The position numbers and the translations under genes are program-made. Positions 54,640-64,000 of a stretch of DNA of 64,000 nt are shown piece after piece. Under the pieces are notes generated by a model. The model was not told where the DNA came from, ran no database searches, and was given only the letters and a program-made list of their open reading frames with translations. Numbering within the stretch: the stretch's first letter is position 1; every line of letters begins with the position of its first letter. The stretch comes from Tenrec ecaudatus (lineage: Eukaryota; Chordata; Mammalia; Afrosoricida; Tenrecidae): NCBI RefSeq assembly GCF_050624435.1, contig NW_027457716.1:868001-932000 (forward strand), in the 5' to 3' direction.

Positions 54640-54800
54640 ATCTTGCCATGGTTGTTAGGTTGGAGTCCATTGTTGCAGCCATGGTGTCAGCCCATCTCCT
54701 TGATGGTCAGTCTCTTCTTGTGGACCTTCAGTTTTACCGAGCATGATGTCCCTTTCCATGGACTGGTCTTTCCTGAGAAAATGTAGTAGCTACAGGTTTG
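54640..54800 (-). mobile_element. RTE-type LINE 3' region, antisense
   Basis: TGGAGTCCATTGTTGCAGCC, ACCGAGCATGATGTCCCTTT, CATGGACTGGTCTTTCCTGA. Interrupted by the SPIN copy that follows. Confidence 0.75.
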
Positions 54801-54818
54801 GATGTCATGCCTTTAGAA

Positions 54819-55019
54819 CAGTGGTTTTCAACCTTCCTAATGTTGTGACACTTTCATATAGTTCCTCATGTGTGGTGCTACCCCCAACTATAAAATTATT
54901 TTTGTTGCTACTTCATAACTATAATATTGCTACTGTGATGAATCGGATGACCCCTGTGAAAGCATTGTTCGACCCCTCCCCCCCCATGGGGGTCGCGACC
55001 CACAGGTTGAGGATCACTG
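54819..55019. mobile_element. SPIN-type non-autonomous hAT element, copy 2
   Basis: Ends CAGTGGTTTTCAACCTTCC and GGTTGAGGATCACTG. Contains AGTTCCTCATGTGTGG, AAAATTATTTTTGTTGCTAC, TTCGACCCCTCC and GGGGGTCGCGACCCACAGG. Flanking 8-mers CTTTAGAA (54811-54818) and CTCTGGAA (55020-55027) match 6 of 8, with the nTnnnnAn-type hAT target. 201 bp, no coding capacity. Confidence 0.9.
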
Positions 55020-55027
55020 CTCTGGAA

Positions 55028-55315
55028 CATTTTCATCATAGAAGAGAGTTCGGTTGCACAGCTCTGAGTTAGAGGGTGAGACGGGTTATTTGACATTCAT
55101 TTGCTGATGTGTTTGCGAGCCCAGTGGAAACACTCGGGAATGAGCATCTTCTTTAGCCATATTCCCGGATCATTCAAATGCCATCTCCCCTGTGAATGCC
55201 TCACTCCATCCTTGGCTTTCCATACTTGCCATATGAAAATGGGATAATATTCAATACTTAGCATTATATATAACCCAGTATTTGGTAGTCTGCCTCAAAC
55301 AGATGCGAGTCTCTC
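55028..55315. other. Intergenic, nothing recognised
   Basis: No assignable feature. Confidence 0.3.
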
Positions 55316-55319
55316 TTTT

Positions 55320-55560
55320 TTTCTACTAATATTTAATTTTGATATGTGAAAACATACAAAGCAAAATCTGTTCCATTTCAACCCTTTTTGGACACAATGT
55401 TCAGTGACATTGGTCACACTCTTCATATTGAATTAACATTCTTGTTCTTTCTATTCAAGGTGTTTCCTTTCTTTTTACTTAATCTCTCTGCCACAACCCT
55501 CTCACACATATTTTGAATTATCTGTAACCCATTTAGTTTTGTGCTGATTTTTTAAAGACT
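55320..55560 (-). mobile_element. Old L1 3' UTR-like sequence, antisense
   Basis: CTGTTCCATTTCAACCCTTT and CAGTGACATTGGTCACACTC resemble the complement of mammalian L1 3' UTRs. Confidence 0.45.
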
Positions 55561-55764
55561 GCAATACTCAAGGATGCAATCCTTTAAGAGCTAAATTGTT
55601 ATTTAGTTTAAAGATGACTTCAGGGGACAGTTTCAATTCAAGGTTTGAAGAGTAACTCAGGGTCATAGTCTCTGGGACTCTTCCAGTTAAGTATGTCTAG
55701 ATAATTAAAGAATTTTAAATTACATTCCACAAGGTTCTCCCTTTCTATCAGCATCCTTAGGAAT

Positions 55765-55940
55765 CATGGTGCTATGGTGCCTGCTAACCTCAAAGTCAGT
55801 AATTGAAACCACAAGCCACTCTGCAGGGGAAAGCAAACGCTTTCTGTTTCCTTAAAGAATAGCAAGGGAGGAAACCACAGGGGGTGTTCTATACTGAGTC
55901 AAAATTGACTCCATGGCAGTGAGTTTATGTTGTTATCGAA
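55765..55940 (+). mobile_element. AfroSINE-type SINE
   Basis: GCTATGGTGCCTGCTAACCT, CAAAGTCAGTAATTG, AAATTGACTCCATGGCAGTG. Confidence 0.8.
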
Positions 55941-55944
55941 AAAA

Positions 55945-56860
55945 AGAACACATTTTAATGGGGGCTCTGACAGATAATATAACAATCCATAAATCAATTA
56001 GATCAAGCGAGTTTGTACATATGCTGCCACCATCATTTTCTAAACACTATCATTCTATTCGACCCCTTTGATATCACCTCCTGTTTTTTCCCTCTTTCCT
56101 CAACCCTCACACCCTTACTAAATTATATATAAATTAATATCTTTATACACACCGTCTTCTGTGTCCCTCTACCCATATTTCTGTTATTCGGCCCCTAGGC
56201 TGTGTGTGTGTGTGTGTGTTCTAAATCCATCATTGTTATCAGTTCCCTTTCCCTCCCCTTCCCTACACAGCCACCCTGTGCCCTCATGGTATCTGAGTCA
56301 GTTCGAGTTGACTAGAGAAGCACATTCATAAACACTCATGTGTCTTAAAAAAGCTTTATATAGAAGAATAATTGTATATTAAGAAAACATCCCAGCCCAG
56401 TCCAGACCACGTCCATAAGTACGAAATTAACCCATATATCCGATAACAGCGTGTAAATTTTTTCAGACTTATGCAACACATGCAATGACACCAAGTGCTG
56501 GAAGATCACAGGGCAGTCGGTGGAATGTCTTATGGACCCAGTGGAGGTGGAAAGTGGCATGGGTCTCCACATGACTCCTCGCCGTTCAAGGCTCTGGCTG
56601 CCGTCAATGTAGATCCATGTATCTTGTCAGCAGGAATATCAAGTTATGGGTGTCTCTCACCCCCAGGAAAGAATACAGGAGTTGCCAGAATCCTCAAGAG
56701 AAGGCCATGCCCACATTGAGACCTCACTGGCTATGGCCTGAGTGACAGTCTGGACTCCACCCCTATGCAAAATGATGGGAGATTAAAAAGCTACCACAGT
56801 ATCGCTACTCCCATCACTTTTCCTGAGGATTTTATCTGTCCTGGATTCTGTGCGTGTTGC
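55945..56860 (-). mobile_element. LINE 3'-end element, antisense, split by an LTR
   Basis: TTTTAATGGGGGCTCTGACA, TGTGTCCCTCTACCCAT, and then, after the LTR, TCGCTACTCCCATCAC and TTATCTGTCCTGGATTCTGT in family order. Confidence 0.8.
56294..56798 (-). mobile_element. ERVL-like solo LTR with perfect 5-bp target duplication
   Basis: Plus strand starts TGAGTCAGTTCGAGTTGACT and ends AAAGCTACCACA, giving the family's TGTGGTAGCTT...TGACTCA ends on the minus strand. GTATC flanks it exactly at 56289-56293 and 56799-56803. It splits the LINE 3'-end element at its GGTATCGCCACTC-type block. This copy fixes the family ends and a 5-bp duplication. Confidence 0.92.
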
Positions 56861-56924
56861 TATTTTTTTTAATGATTTTTCTTTCTGCATCCATCTGTGG
56901 TGTCCCTGATCTGAATGCCCTGAT

Positions 56925-57045
56925 GCAGTATCTGTGAGTCTCCTGTGAGCAGGGACTGTGTTCTCTACATCTGGGTCTTCTTAAAGCTTTGCAAAAAGTT
57001 GTCATTTGAATAACACTCAATAAATATTTGTTGAAGGAATGGCAT
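56925..57045 (+). mobile_element. L2 3' fragment
   Basis: CTGTGAGCAGGGACTGTGTT and AACACTCAATAAATATTTGT followed by TGAAGGAATG, the hallmark L2 3' end. Confidence 0.85.
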
Positions 57046-57244
57046 TGCAGGTGACAGTCAGTACCTATTCTCCCATCAGTTATATGGTTGGCGGTCTTTT
57101 TACCTCTCAGACATATTCCTGAATCATTACAATGTGAGGGTCTGAGTCTGGTTATATTATTGGGACATGTAGTCAAAAGACAAAATATGTTTGCCTAAAG
57201 CACCTTTTGAGTATGATGTTTCAATAAAATAAATTGGACAGATC

Positions 57245-57315
57245 CTGGCAGCAGACATGTTTCAGCCACTCACAAGCTATGTGGCTTTGAGTAGTGTACC
57301 CTAAGCTCTGAATTC
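57245..57315 (+). mobile_element. MIR-like fragment
   Basis: CACAAGCTATGTGGCTTTGA followed by GTAGTGTACC resembles the MIR core. Short, so low confidence. Confidence 0.45.
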
Positions 57316-57329
57316 AAGGTAAGTAGTTT

Positions 57330-57735
57330 CAATGGTCAATATGCATGTGAGAGCTGGACAGTGAGTAAGGAAAACCGAAGAAGAATCAATGCATGTGAAT
57401 GATGTGCAAACAATACCGAAAGTCATCTGGGCTGTCAGAAGAACAAGCAAATCCCTCTTGGAGGAAGCACGGCCAGAATGCCCCTTAGAAGTGAGGATGG
57501 CAAGTCTTCATCTCACATCCATTGGACATGCTATGAGGAGAGACTGGTTCTTAAGAAAGGACATAATGCTTGTTAAAGTAGAGGGGCAGCAAGAGGGAAG
57601 AAGACCCTTGATAAGATGGATGTCCACAGTGGCTACAGCACTGGGCTCAACATGGACCAACGACTGTGGTGATGACACAAGAGCAGGCAGGGTTTCATTC
57701 CGTTGTACAGTTCCGGTCTCTGGTACAAAGGAAAA
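57330..57735 (+). mobile_element. RTE-type LINE ORF2 C-terminus and 3' end, sense
   Basis: The 134-codon frame from 57389 reads like the RTE ORF2 C-terminal region: SKSLLEEARPECPLEVRM, IGHAMRRDWFLRKDIML, GQQEGRRPLIRWM and VATALGS. A decayed 3' end follows. No full RTE is present. Confidence 0.85.
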
Positions 57736-57829
57736 TAAGTTGCCCTATTCTGTGGGGTCGAGGCTATTGTGCCTGCTGTGTATTTTGTCCTAAGGACTTG
57801 CAGTGTTGTTCTTTATACAGTGTTGTTGT

Positions 57830-58035
57830 TATTAGCTGCTTTTCGGTCCATTTTGACTCATAGCGACCCCCATGCATTTCAGAGTAGAACTGTTCCATAG
57901 GGTTTTTAAGGCTGTGACCTTTTGGAAGCAGATATTCAGGCCTACCTTCCTTAGGCACCTCTTGGATTCTGGGTGGGATTTAACTGCCGACTTCCTGGGT
58001 GCTAGTCAAACACTACCCAGGGAGTCCTCCCACTG
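57830..58035 (-). mobile_element. AfroSINE-type SINE, antisense
   Basis: TCCATTTTGACTCATAGCGA, AGAACTGTTCCATAGGGTTT, TTAACTGCCGACTTCCTGGG, CACTACCCAGGGAGTCC. Confidence 0.85.
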
Positions 58036-58970
58036 AATAGTGTGAGTGTATTCCCACCTAGGGTGCTCCTCTTCCAGTGCTTGTTTGGACGGTATTCTCT
58101 TTTGATCCATAGGGTTCCATGGACTCATTTTCAGTAGTACATCATCAGGTCTTTCTTCCCAGTGTGTCCTAGCTTGGATGCTCTGGTGAAGCGTGTCCAG
58201 AGTGGCTTGCTCTGGTTATAATCTTAGCTGGTGACACCGCTTACAGCAATCACAGCTATAGACAAATGACAACATGATGACAAACTGACAGATGGGTGGC
58301 AGCCTAGGGAAGGAATGATCAACACAACACAACACAGCCTGAGTGGAAATTGAGCTACGGAGTCTCTGAGAGTCCAGGCTCTTCGTCCTGGCACAACCTG
58401 GGGCAGGGCCTGGAGCCAGGAACTGTGGCTGCTGGGGTGAGGACCCCCAGCTTCCCCACTTGGCATTCCCTCCCCAAACAGAGCTGGCAGCCTGTGGGAA
58501 TTGTCTTTCCGCTTGCACATGATGGCACTGACGAGCATAACGCAACCCTGCTGGTGGTTAATGACTGGTGACATTTTGAGGCCGCTGCCCACCTTTGGTT
58601 GAGGGAATTTGCCAATGTTCGGAAGTTGTCGGGCTCTAACGAAATGCAACCCCTGCAAGCAAGCATTGAGTCAGTGCATGAGGTGTGGGGCACTCTGACA
58701 TCCCCGTGTGACTGTGAAAAGCAGGCTGCGGAGCAGTGGTGGCTGCTGAGGCTCCTTTCTCCTGGCAATACTGGCGTGCTGAAATGGGCTGATTTGGCAT
58801 GGAAAGCAGGGTTTCATGGGAACTTGAGGATTAAGAATCCACATGCCTGCAATCAATATTGTATGTTCATCGTATAATTTACTTTGAAAGGGAGACGACA
58901 CAGTTCTCCGAATTTTTGGGTGAAGTAAACCACTTTTCCAAAGGAGTAAGTGGATTTCTGTGTTTATAAA
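58036..58970. other. Non-repeat-looking region, nothing recognised
   Basis: Moderately GC-rich with several overlapping frames (up to 144 codons, minus, 58224-58658) and no family motif. It is the longest repeat-poor stretch in the right third of the window. Confidence 0.35.
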
Positions 58971-59139
58971 TCATGCCCAGCACTTGGGAGTGCAGAGGAG
59001 GATATGGGAGGATGGTAAAGAAGAGCAGCAGGAGAGGACCTGAAGACCTCCTGTTTCCTCAGGGTCAGGGGCCAGGCAAAACCAATGTCCCTGGAACACC
59101 ACTGTCTCTCTGGAATGGTATTAGCACAGCTTGTTATTT

Positions 59140-59340
59140 GCATACTGTACTGAGTTCATTCTGACTCGCAGCGCCCCTATAGGGAAGAATAAACATGCCC
59201 CAATGAGTCTCTGAGACTATAATTCTTTACTCAAATAGAAAGCCTCATCTTTTTTCCATGGAGGAACTGGTGGATTCAGAACTGCTGACCTGGTGGTTAG
59301 CAGGCCAACACCGAACCTACTATACCACCAGGACATTTCT
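59140..59340 (-). mobile_element. AfroSINE-type SINE, antisense
   Basis: ACTGAGTTCATTCTGACTCG, AATGAGTCTCTGAGACTATA, CTGACCTGGTGGTTAGCAGG, ACTATACCACCAGGAC. Confidence 0.85.
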
Positions 59341-59455
59341 GTTTAGCCTAGAGACTTTCAAATGGATAGAACAAGACCCATCCCAACCCTGTTCACTGCT
59401 ATCAACCCCCCTTTCTGTGAAGTCCCCACTACGTTCTGTGAAGTTCACCACTTTC

Positions 59456-59458
<3 letters not shown>

Positions 59459-59505
<47 letters not shown>
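59459..59505. repeat. (GT)n-(GA)n microsatellite
   Basis: About 17 GT units then 6 GA units. Confidence 0.97.
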
Positions 59506-59754
59506 TTATAAAAATAGGAACTTTGACCCCTTTTTAGAACTCTTGCAATTCCAGGGCTTGTTCAACAAAGAACGAATCCCCAGTGTCTTCAACCTGAATT
59601 GTCCCATGTGGTAATACACATTGGGGTTCCAGACACACTGAGCTAATGAGTGAGTGGACACTACTGTGCTATCTAAACAAACCCTGTGTGACAGGGCTGC
59701 ACCTGCCTTACTTAATTGAATAACCAGGACCGTTTTCTAAAATAGGTAATATCA

Positions 59755-59960
59755 ACTTAATCTCCCTGCCATCGAGTCACTGCTGATGCATAGCGACCTT
59801 GTAGGACAGGGGAGAATTGCCCCCATGAGTTTCTGAGCCTGTAACTCTTGACAGGAGTAGAAAGCCTCATCTTTCCCTCACTGAGTGCTGCTGTTTTCGA
59901 ACTGCTGAGTTTAAGGTTAGGGACACAATGTGTAACCCACTACACCACCAGGAGATGCTT
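59755..59960 (-). mobile_element. AfroSINE-type SINE, antisense
   Basis: CTGCCATCGAGTCACTGCTG, AGCGACCTTGTAGGACAGG, CTGCTGAGTTTAAGGTTAGG, CTACACCACCAGGAG. Confidence 0.85.
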
Positions 59961-60480
59961 GTGTCAACTTTCTATATAGGAAAATGAAGTGTCGCCAGGT
60001 CCGATGCCATCTTCATGGTCACTGCTGTATGTGAGTCCAAAGTTGTGGGCCAATACATCTCAAGGAGAATCGCCTGCATATCCAATGACACATCCCCGCA
60101 CCAAACCCGATTTCCTTTTCTACTGATCAGCCTTGCTTAATGACTTGGCCAAAGTGAGCAAGCATAAATCCTCCCAGCCTCCCTTGCCAGGCACAGTGTG
60201 GTTTCCGAGAGCAGTGTTTCTTCTACAATGGGAGTGCTCATGCTTTTGCCACACTGGGCAGATTCTATGAATATTTTGACTTTTTTTTAAACTTATTTGA
60301 TCATAGAGCATGTTTCCCTTTTCCCTTTGTATGAGATGACATCCAAGGAAAGAGTAAACTTCCCTGCCCTGCCAGTGAAGGGCTTGGCCAATAGAATAAA
60401 AGTGGAAGGAGTTGTGTGCCACTCTAGATCAGAGGTTTTAAGAGAAATGGTCCTTTTGTTGCTTACCTATCCTTCAAGAG
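59961..60480. other. Intergenic, nothing recognised
   Basis: No assignable feature. Confidence 0.35.
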
Positions 60481-60482
60481 GC

Positions 60483-60560
60483 AGGAACCCTGGTAATATA
60501 GTGGTTATGTGTTGGGCTCTTAACCTCATGGGTCACATGCATGCAAGCCTTTCAATTTCA
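60483..60560 (+). mobile_element. AfroSINE-type head fragment
   Basis: GAACCCTGGTAATATAGTGG and GTTGGGCTCTTAACCTCATG; the tRNA-like head only. Confidence 0.6.
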
Positions 60561-61420
60561 AAGCCTGATTGTTCCCCTGCACAAAGCTAACAGAGATAAG
60601 CAACAACTGCTTGTAGGCTGGAAAGATTGCCCGAACATAGTGTACTTTGGGGATTTCTTACTGCCAGGAGAAATACATTCGATGTGGCAGGTGACGGTCC
60701 TAGTATCTCTCAGCTGCCAATCAGAGGCAGGTTCTGAGCCTTCAGTCAGGGCCACTGGAGGAAGTGGCTCATGGTGCTGCTGCCATAGTCCATCCCAGGT
60801 CAAGCCCTCTGAGGTGCTGGGTTACAGAGTTTTGGATTGGCACTCAGTGAGGGCTGCTTCAAAGCTCTTTCCTTTCTTAAACTTGCTCCTGCAACCACAT
60901 TCTTTCTGAAGGTCCTTGTCAGTAAGCCGAAATCCCAACCAATTTGCTAAGTCAGGACAAAATGCAAAGTTGATGGTACCGAGAGACATTAAACCACCTA
61001 CAACCTTTTAGACCATGTCAACAGATCATCTGTAGCCTCAACTGCAGAAACATTTCACTAAATCCTCTCTGTTTCTCCACAAAGATTAGGAATGCCCTTC
61101 TATCTTTTAAAAACAGACATTGGTCTGGCACCACTTCGGTTCCAGCTGAGGTAGTGGATTCACCTGAGCTAAGCTCTAGAGAGGATCACTTAATCTTCAT
61201 TCAAGATATATGTCATGAGGACTGTAGATCATGCAGGGACTGCACAATCCCTCTGTGTCGGCAGCGGCTACATCACGGTCTAGCCCATTGGGAAGACAGA
61301 CGGACCCATGGCAATTATAAGGCAAGATGCTGAGGGTGCTGGGGTGGTCTAGGGATACAGGAAAGGAAATATTGGGCATGGAGGCAATTATGAAGGGTTC
61401 TTTTTTCCCATGGACCAAAC
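60561..61420. other. Intergenic, nothing recognised
   Basis: Overlapping frames up to 122 codons have no recognisable family. Confidence 0.35.
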
Positions 61421-61424
61421 CCAT

Positions 61425-61640
61425 GCCAGTTGCCATGAAGTTAACTCTGATTCATAGGGACTCCTTCGGGCCAGAGTAGAACGACATTCTGTTGTTTTTT
61501 TCTATAACTGATTTTGTTGTTGTTGTTTGAAATGCAGCACCAGGCCTTTCTTCAGAGACACTTCTGGCTGGGCTTGAAGCTCCAACCTATGAGTTAGTAG
61601 CCCAGTATGTTAGCCAACTGCACTACCCAGGGACTCCTCC
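61425..61640 (-). mobile_element. AfroSINE-type SINE, antisense
   Basis: TGCCATGAAGTTAACTCTGA, CCAGAGTAGAACGACATTCT, GAGTTAGTAGCCCAGTATG, CACTACCCAGGGACTCC. Confidence 0.85.
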
Positions 61641-61679
61641 ATGTGACTAAAGAATGACGTAAGGACTTCCCCCACAGAC

Positions 61680-61882
61680 CAAAACCAAAACCAAATCCAC
61701 TGCCATGGGGTTGACCTCATACATGACACAATAGACTGGCTCTGCTGATTTTCAGAATTGCACATCTTTACTGGAGCAGAAAACCCTCATCTTTCTCCCA
61801 AGGAGTAGCTGGTGGGTTTGAACCATTAACTTTGCCATTAGCAGCAGCCCAACTCTTAACCCATTATACCACCAAGAGTGGT
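61680..61882 (-). mobile_element. AfroSINE-type SINE, antisense
   Basis: AACCAAAACCAAATCCACTG (the tail motif in complement), CAATAGACTGGCTCTGC, TCTTTACTGGAGCAGAAAAC, ATTATACCACCAAGAG. Confidence 0.9.
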
Positions 61883-62077
61883 TCAATTTGGAAAAATAGT
61901 ATGTGATCACCTATCTATGAAGGGAAACCCCTCTCATAGAGTGCACTTACACAAATGAGAAAGAAATGAGTCCCCAAATGCCCGTCTTAATCAACAATCT
62001 GGGGAAGGGTGTTCTGGGAAGTAGCTTTCAAATGTTCCTGGAGATTTTAAAATTAATCAACCTAATCCCTGTTTTAA

Positions 62078-62285
62078 AGAGCCCTGGTGGTACAATGGCT
62101 AAGGACTGGGTGGCTAAACAAAAGGCTGGTAGTTTGAACCTACCCATGGGCTCTAAAGGGGAAAAGACCTGATGAGCTGGTCCCATAATGATCTCAGCCT
62201 AGGACACCTTTGGGTGCAGTTCTACTCTGTCCAGTAGGGTCACTATGAGCTGACATCAACTTAAAGACACACAGCACGTTTGACT
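62078..62285 (+). mobile_element. AfroSINE-type SINE
   Basis: GAGCCCTGGTGGTACAATGG, GCTAAACAAAAGGCTGGTAG, GCAGTTCTACTCTGTCCAGT, AGGGTCACTATGAGC. Confidence 0.9.
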
Positions 62286-62780
62286 CTGCGTTATTTGTTG
62301 ATAGAGTTTGTGCAGAGCATTCTGAGTAGAAAACAGACTCGGGCATCTGACATCAACCAGCAACAGTCTCTTTCCTTGAGAAAGACTGTGGAAAGGGATG
62401 AGGAGGGAGCTTCCAAAAGCGTGTGGAAAATGATATGAAAAAATAATGGAATTTTGCCATGAGCTTTTTGAAGCTCTCTTCATGAGAGCTAGTCCTCCAT
62501 GGAGGTTTCTAGAAAAGTGAAACACGAAGGAAGAGGCTGGTAAGTCCCACTGAACAATTCCAGGGGAGATTGGGTCTTGACTCAGAGTACTTGAGCATTC
62601 TGGCTTATTCCTCCAAATAGCAAATCAGACTAGACCAGGTTCTGAGACTCAGGGAAGGCAAATAAGACACACCAGGCCCATGATTCAGACTTATGGGGAA
62701 AGTCACACTGGAGAGGGAAGGCCTCTTTACCTTGTGTGCCTGACAAGTGTCTCATTTGCCTCATCTAAAACCCAGCCCTG
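62286..62780. other. Intergenic, nothing recognised
   Basis: No assignable feature. Confidence 0.35.
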
Positions 62781-62784
62781 GAAA

Positions 62785-62940
62785 AAAAGCTAACAGTACC
62801 AGCTTCAAACTTGTGTTTGAATCTTGTCTCTGTCACTTATTAACTTAGCCACCTTAAATCCCTTCCTCTAGTTTTCCATCTGTAAATGTAGCACAGTTCC
62901 AATCATAGGGCCTTCAGTAAATGGCTATTATTAGCTAGGC
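62785..62940 (+). mobile_element. MIR SINE
   Basis: AATCTTGTCTCTGTCACTTA, TTCCATCTGTAAATGTAGC and AGTAAATGGCTATTATTAGC follow MIR order. Confidence 0.8.
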
Positions 62941-64000
62941 ATGCACTCCTGTGTTCTAGGCGAGAGTTCTCAGCCAGGTTTTTGTGGGAGCTTGTTCTTC
63001 AGGGTATTGTCATAGATGAGTGTGTCACCCAGATTCCTCTCAGGGCCAAGAGACTGATTTCCCCAGCTGCTGAGAGAGCCACTGATAGAAAAGGTCCCAG
63101 CTGTCTGGCCCCTATCGGGATTGCCTCAGCTGATGAGAGCTCATCCATGGTCTGCTCCTTCCCAAACTAACCTTCATCCAACGACTTGTCAATGTAGGGG
63201 TATAAATGGCATAGTGGAGGCATTTGACCCCCCTGTAACTTCACAAAAGGCAATGGAGGAAAATCAAGATAAACAGCCCAAGGCTGATTCCTATGAGACA
63301 GAGATCAAAATGCCTCCACCCTCCTTTCTTTTCACAGTTTCTGACACCAACCATCCGTACCATGACACTCTCTTCTTCTCTGCTGGGTTTGATAATCCTT
63401 AAGTGGCAATGGCCACACAGAACTCGCAAACAATACTTATGTTTCTGGGGTTAATTGGGGACCTAGCAGGTGTCAATTCAGGATCAGAAATGACTGGGGA
63501 TATAGTTCTTCAGTCAGGACAGTCTCTTCCCAGTGGTGTCCAGAGGCAGAACTTTTTCTGGTCCTTGGCCTGTGCCCTGCAGCTCCTTGACCTCTGCTCT
63601 GCTTGGGACCGTGTGCAAAGTTCTTTCAGCTCTGCTGATAGGTGCGTTGAGGCAGCCCGCTTTGTCTGGAAGCCTTGACCCAAAACACTCAGCTTTCTCA
63701 TTCTGTGTGCTGGCGAGCTCCCTGTTCTGGGGTCTTGGTGCTGCTGCCTCTGCTTCCATGAGCTATTTATCTGCCACTGTTTTTCAGTGTCTCCTGATGC
63801 ATCCAGTGTGAGGGATCTCTGTCTCCTGGACAGAGGTGGTGCTCAGAGTAATAATCCTGGGTCCAAAGAGCTCACTCCACTGCTGGCTCGTCTTTCTCGG
63901 TGCTCTTGAAACTCCACTTTCTGTTTCTGAGTTAACTCACCCAGGATGACCATACCGACCAATCCCCACATTAGGGGTCTACAGGTCTTATTTGAATGGT
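62941..64000. other. Intergenic, nothing recognised
   Basis: Unassigned sequence with short overlapping frames on both strands. No exon with splice sites or domain was recognised. Confidence 0.35.

Noticed and set aside
1..64000. CRISPR arrays, bacterial operons, ribosome-binding sites
   Set aside because: This is mammalian DNA; tandem repeats present are microsatellites only, and no regularly spaced repeat array was seen.

Overview
This is a mammalian genomic window with no intact protein-coding gene. It holds four immunoglobulin heavy-chain variable (VH) pseudogenes, all on the minus strand, embedded in a dense and nested repeat landscape. The repeats point to an afrotherian. There are about twenty tRNA-derived AfroSINE-type copies, several RTE-type LINE 3' ends that share the SINE tail (GGCACCTAACAACAACAAC-like), and ERVL LTRs. 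Two short hAT elements match the SPIN ('space invader') non-autonomous family in their ends, sequence and 8-bp target duplications. As I recall the literature, SPIN occurs in the tenrec but not in the elephant, so a tenrec (Echinops-like) genome is the best guess. That species call is inference.

Layout. At 1-3 kb there is a GC-rich block, a histone H2B pseudogene with its 3' stem-loop, and a 28S rRNA fragment joined head-to-head to it. At 2.5-10.4 kb an old L1 and its unique flank carry later insertions: a LINE 3' end, a split RTE, an ERVL LTR and a deleted betaretrovirus-like provirus. At 12-27 kb lies the VH cluster, with VH pseudogenes near 12.6, 22.2, 24.8 and 26.7 kb. The first three are VH3/clan III-like with upstream octamers; the fourth is VH4/clan II-like. 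An ATP5MC2 retropseudogene sits at 19.9-20.4 kb. At 27-35 kb are RTE, nested LTRs, L1 and a GC-rich block at 32 kb that resembles the first 380 bases in inverted orientation. At 35-53 kb are CpG/GC-rich blocks, a 127-nt KRAB-A exon with one nonsense codon at 45.1 kb, and a second copy of the 2.5-10.4 kb segment at 49.3-50.7 kb that lacks the provirus and other insertions. At 53-64 kb are mostly SINEs, one SPIN, an LTR inside a LINE end, L2 and MIR fragments, and unassigned sequence.

The clearest events are: an ERVL LTR that landed inside the recombination-signal heptamer of one VH pseudogene, using five heptamer bases as its target duplication; the two SPIN copies; and the segmental duplication that gives an empty-site comparison for the provirus. 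Nothing here looks like a working operon or pathway. The VH pseudogenes could matter only as recombination or gene-conversion substrates. Repeat boundaries were judged by eye and are approximate unless a target duplication is quoted.
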